From positions 1 to 8,120 of the forward strand of contig DATBFX010000226.1 of NCBI GenBank assembly GCA_036558305.1: a stretch of DNA of 8,120 nucleotides. Direction: 5' to 3'. The stretch's first letter is position 1. Every line of letters starts with the position of its first letter. This DNA is from DATBFX01 sp036558305 (lineage in GTDB: Bacteria > Chloroflexota > Chloroflexia > Thermomicrobiales > UBA6265). Shown piece by piece: positions 6,518 to 8,120 of the stretch. The notes beneath the pieces were generated by a model. That model was not told the origin of the DNA and made no database searches. It saw only the letters and a program-made list of their open reading frames with translations. The translations under genes and the position numbers were made by a program.

Positions 6518-7039
6518 ATGGGCGGAACCGGTGCGGTAACGGGGATCGACGGGGCAGGCACGGTCGTCGTCACGGCCGGGGCCTACGAGCGATTGCGGAT
6601 CCTGACCAGCTACAAGACGATCGCGATGGTCGGGCTTTCGGACGACCCGTATCGACCGAGCTACTTCGCGGCGATCTACATGCAGTCCTGGGGGTACGAC
6701 ATCGTCCCGGTCAACCCGCGCCTGGCCGGCACGACGATTCTCGGTCAACCGGTCTATGCCTCCCTCGCGGACATCCCCCGCCCGGTCGAGATCGTCGACG
6801 TCTTCCGCAGGTCGTCCGATGCGCCGCCGATCGCGGACGAGGCGATCGCGATCGGGGCGAAGGTGTTCTGGCTGCAACTCGGCATCGTCAACGAGGAGGC
6901 CGCCCGCCGCGCCCGTGCCGGCGGGCTCGAGGTGGTGATGAACCGTTGCGTCAAGATCGAGCACGCGCGGTTCTTCGGCGGGTTGAACCTTGTTGGGATG
7001 AATACCGGAGTGGTGACGTCGCGGCGGAGGATCGAGTGA
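6518..7039 (+). CDS. CoA-binding domain (YccU-type Rossmann) protein
   Basis: The product has 173 residues, starting at the ATG one base after the metY stop, with a G-rich ribosome binding site (GGTGGGGG, 6504-6511) inside metY. A longer start upstream is unlikely because it would overlap metY. The Rossmann fold shows as IAMVGLSDDPYRPSY (35-49), the nucleotide-binding loop, then YDIVPVNP (60-67), VEIVDVFRRS (90-99), VFWLQLGIVNEEAA (116-129) and the end motif GLEVVMNRCVKIEH (136-149) with Cys144. These are hallmarks of the small stand-alone CoA-binding proteins related to succinyl-CoA ligase alpha subunits. No catalytic histidine of the ligase is present, so it is not a ligase. A pairing with methionine or homocysteine synthesis genes fits a role in sensing or modifying acyl-CoA or another CoA thiol, but the true substrate is unknown. 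It is the last gene of the block; no clear terminator follows. Confidence 0.88.
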   Translation: MGGTGAVTGIDGAGTVVVTAGAYERLRILTSYKTIAMVGLSDDPYRPSYFAAIYMQSWGYDIVPVNPRLAGTTILGQPVYASLADIPRPVEIVDVFRRSSDAPPIADEAIAIGAKVFWLQLGIVNEEAARRARAGGLEVVMNRCVKIEHARFFGGLNLVGMNTGVVTSRRRIE

Positions 7040-7058
7040 TTCGCGTTTGACCGGCGGA

Positions 7059-7087
7059 TTGACTGCTGCCTCCCCAATTGGTAGGTT
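7059..7087 (+). promoter_or_regulatory. Candidate promoter of the hicBA pair
   Basis: TTGACT (7059-7064), close to the -35 consensus, is 17 bp from TAGGTT (7082-7087), a weak -10. It would give a leader of roughly 65 nt before the hicB start, so the pair can be transcribed independently of metY. No convincing operator palindrome was found around it. Confidence 0.45.
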
Positions 7088-7158
7088 GGTGGTGAGGTCG
7101 AGGGTTAGCCGATCAGACGTAAGGGTTTCCGATCGCCGGCAGAGCAGGGGGCGATTCA

Positions 7159-7383
7159 ATGAAGATCCGCACGTTCACCGTCGTCGTGGAGACCGATCCC
7201 GACAGCGGCTGGCTTGTCGGCGAGGTCCCCGAGTTGCCGGGGTGCTTCACCGAAGCGCCCGATCTGCCGACGCTGCACCGCAATATCTGGGAGGCGATCG
7301 TCGGTTTCCTCAAGGTTGCCGAACCCGAATCGCCCGTTCCCACCGAGTTTTACGAGCACTGGCAACTGAAGGCGATCGCGTGA
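7159..7383 (+). CDS. hicB: HicB-family antitoxin
   Basis: The product has 74 residues, starting at an ATG preceded by AGGGGG (7146-7151). The partial RNase H-like fold of HicB is visible: a first strand FTVVVETDPDSGWLV, the signature EVPELPGCFTEA, then a helix with TLHRNIWEAIVGFL. The protein ends soon after this fold, so no separate ribbon-helix-helix or helix-turn-helix DNA-binding domain is present. Such short HicB forms bind and block the HicA toxin. The gene order is antitoxin first, and its TGA overlaps the GTG start of hicA (7380-7383), the usual coupling for toxin-antitoxin pairs. Because the DNA-binding part is missing, autoregulation would need another mechanism. Confidence 0.85.
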   Translation: MKIRTFTVVVETDPDSGWLVGEVPELPGCFTEAPDLPTLHRNIWEAIVGFLKVAEPESPVPTEFYEHWQLKAIA

Positions 7384-7613
7384 CCCAGGCGCGTCTCGTC
7401 CCCTATCGGCGGCTGAAGAAGGTCGTCGAGGCCGCCGGCTTTCGATGGGTCCGTCGAGATGGGAGTCACAACATCTTTCAGAATTCGGACGGCAGAGTTC
7501 TTGTCAATCCCGACCATGGAGCCCGCGAGATCGGTCGTGGCCTTCTGGGGAAGATATTGCGCCAGGCGGGTCTCTCCGTGGACGACTATCACGGGCTGCT
7601 GGACGACTTGTGA
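7380..7613 (+). CDS. hicA: HicA-family mRNA interferase toxin
   Basis: The product has 77 residues and starts at a GTG that shares four bases with the hicB stop; TGAAGG (7367-7372) gives a ribosome binding site at 7-base spacing. The small double-stranded RNA-binding-like fold of HicA is recognised: LKKVVEAAGFRWVRRDGSH with the catalytic histidine (His30) in the G-S-H motif, a strand, then VNPDHGAREIGRGLLGKIL matching the P-x-H and the following helix of the family, and a final LRQAGLS-like end with an acidic tail. HicA cleaves mRNA and halts translation until HicB binds it. All key positions seem present, so the toxin is probably intact. Confidence 0.88.
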   Translation: MTQARLVPYRRLKKVVEAAGFRWVRRDGSHNIFQNSDGRVLVNPDHGAREIGRGLLGKILRQAGLSVDDYHGLLDDL

Positions 7614-7665
7614 TCGGGAGCGTACGGGCATCCGTCGCCACGAACTGCGTCCGGTAGCATTGACG

Positions 7666-8120
7666 TCATCGATTCCTCGGCCGTCGACCTCCGTAATCCG
7701 GTACGGGGTATTGCTCCTCTGGTGATCCGCCGTTGCTTGCTGCCAGGAGGGCGATAACGACCGGGTGATCGCGGTTGACCCGGTACGGGCGGAGCCTGGT
7801 GCCTGGGCTGGGCGGCTCGCCGGTCGGTTCCACGAGGCGGCGGGGGAGCAGGCGGGAGCGGATGAGCCGGCTCATGGCTTTGGGGCCGAGGCGGGGGCCG
7901 TCGGCGCGCTCGATCGCCTGGCGCAGGCGCCGGCGCCAGATCGTTGGGGTGATCGGTTCGCCGCTCGGGTCGTCTTCGGCGTCGATCAGTTCGCGGAGGG
8001 CGGTCGCCAAGACCGCGTCGGGGATGGTCGCCGGGTCGACGTTGGTCTCAACGTCGTCGGTCGCGGAAGGCTCCTGTGCGTCGGCCTCCCGAGGGGGGCG
8101 AGAACCGGACGCTTCGGCGG
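7666..8120 (-). CDS. Unidentified protein, C-terminal 150 residues, 5' end beyond the window
   Basis: The frame is open from the right edge to a TGA at 7666-7668. A TTG at 8008-8010 could be taken as a start, but the 36 codons before it are open and of the same codon style, so the gene most likely begins outside the window. The first visible 50 residues are rich in Asp, Glu, Ala, Pro and Thr and look like a flexible linker. A more ordered basic region follows (TIWRRRLRQAIERA, GPKAMSRLIRSRLLPRRL, YRVNRDHPVVIALLAASNG) that could be a small helical or winged-helix-like nucleic-acid-binding domain at the C-terminus. I do not recognise the family. C-terminal domains of primase- or helicase-type proteins are one possibility. 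It is convergent with hicA, 52 bp apart. Confidence 0.65.
   Translation of the reverse strand, partial: AEASGSRPPREADAQEPSATDDVETNVDPATIPDAVLATALRELIDAEDDPSGEPITPTIWRRRLRQAIERADGPRLGPKAMSRLIRSRLLPRRLVEPTGEPPSPGTRLRPYRVNRDHPVVIALLAASNGGSPEEQYPVPDYGGRRPRNR

Noticed and set aside
7614..7665. A bidirectional terminator between hicA and the convergent gene
   Set aside because: No stem with a T run could be found in the 52-bp gap.

Overview
The window is high-GC DNA whose genes favour G/C at third codon positions. The gene set (DUF4395 next to a thioredoxin, OsmC, an O-acetylhomoserine sulfhydrylase followed by a CoA-binding protein, a small HicBA pair) and the coding style suggest a free-living, possibly thermophilic bacterium of the Chloroflexota/Thermomicrobia or an actinobacterium-like lineage. 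This placement is inference from gene content and composition; no marker gene is present.

Layout. Positions 1 to about 1700 hold no intact gene. They look like a graveyard. On the minus strand (about 1472 down to 763) a secreted-protein-like gene can be pieced together only by crossing frame changes and one in-frame stop, and it carries a perfect 22-bp inverted repeat with a 3-nt loop at the point where the reading frame changes. On the plus strand, ending at 577, there may be the tail of a second decayed gene. Positions 1701-3455 encode a 584-residue kelch/glyoxal-oxidase-like beta-propeller protein, closed by a clear intrinsic terminator (3478-3508).

Positions 3536-7039 form a co-oriented thiol/sulfur block. 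A sigma70-like promoter with an inverted repeat next to its -10 box leads into a DUF4395 membrane protein (FCAGC motif). It overlaps a membrane-anchored thioredoxin-like protein (CAAC). An 80-bp gap with heptamer repeats follows, then an OsmC-family protein with two conserved-type cysteines, then MetY (O-acetylhomoserine sulfhydrylase) 8 bp later, then a CoA-binding-fold protein 1 bp later. The five genes are all about thiols or sulfide and may act together: membrane dithiol relay, peroxide or persulfide handling, and sulfide incorporation into homocysteine. That joint role is a hypothesis.

Positions 7059-7613 hold a HicB-HicA toxin-antitoxin pair with its own candidate promoter and a 4-base gene overlap. 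From the right edge, the C-terminal 150 residues of an unidentified gene run in on the minus strand and stop at 7666, convergent with hicA. No rRNA, tRNA, CRISPR array, integrase or transposase was recognised.
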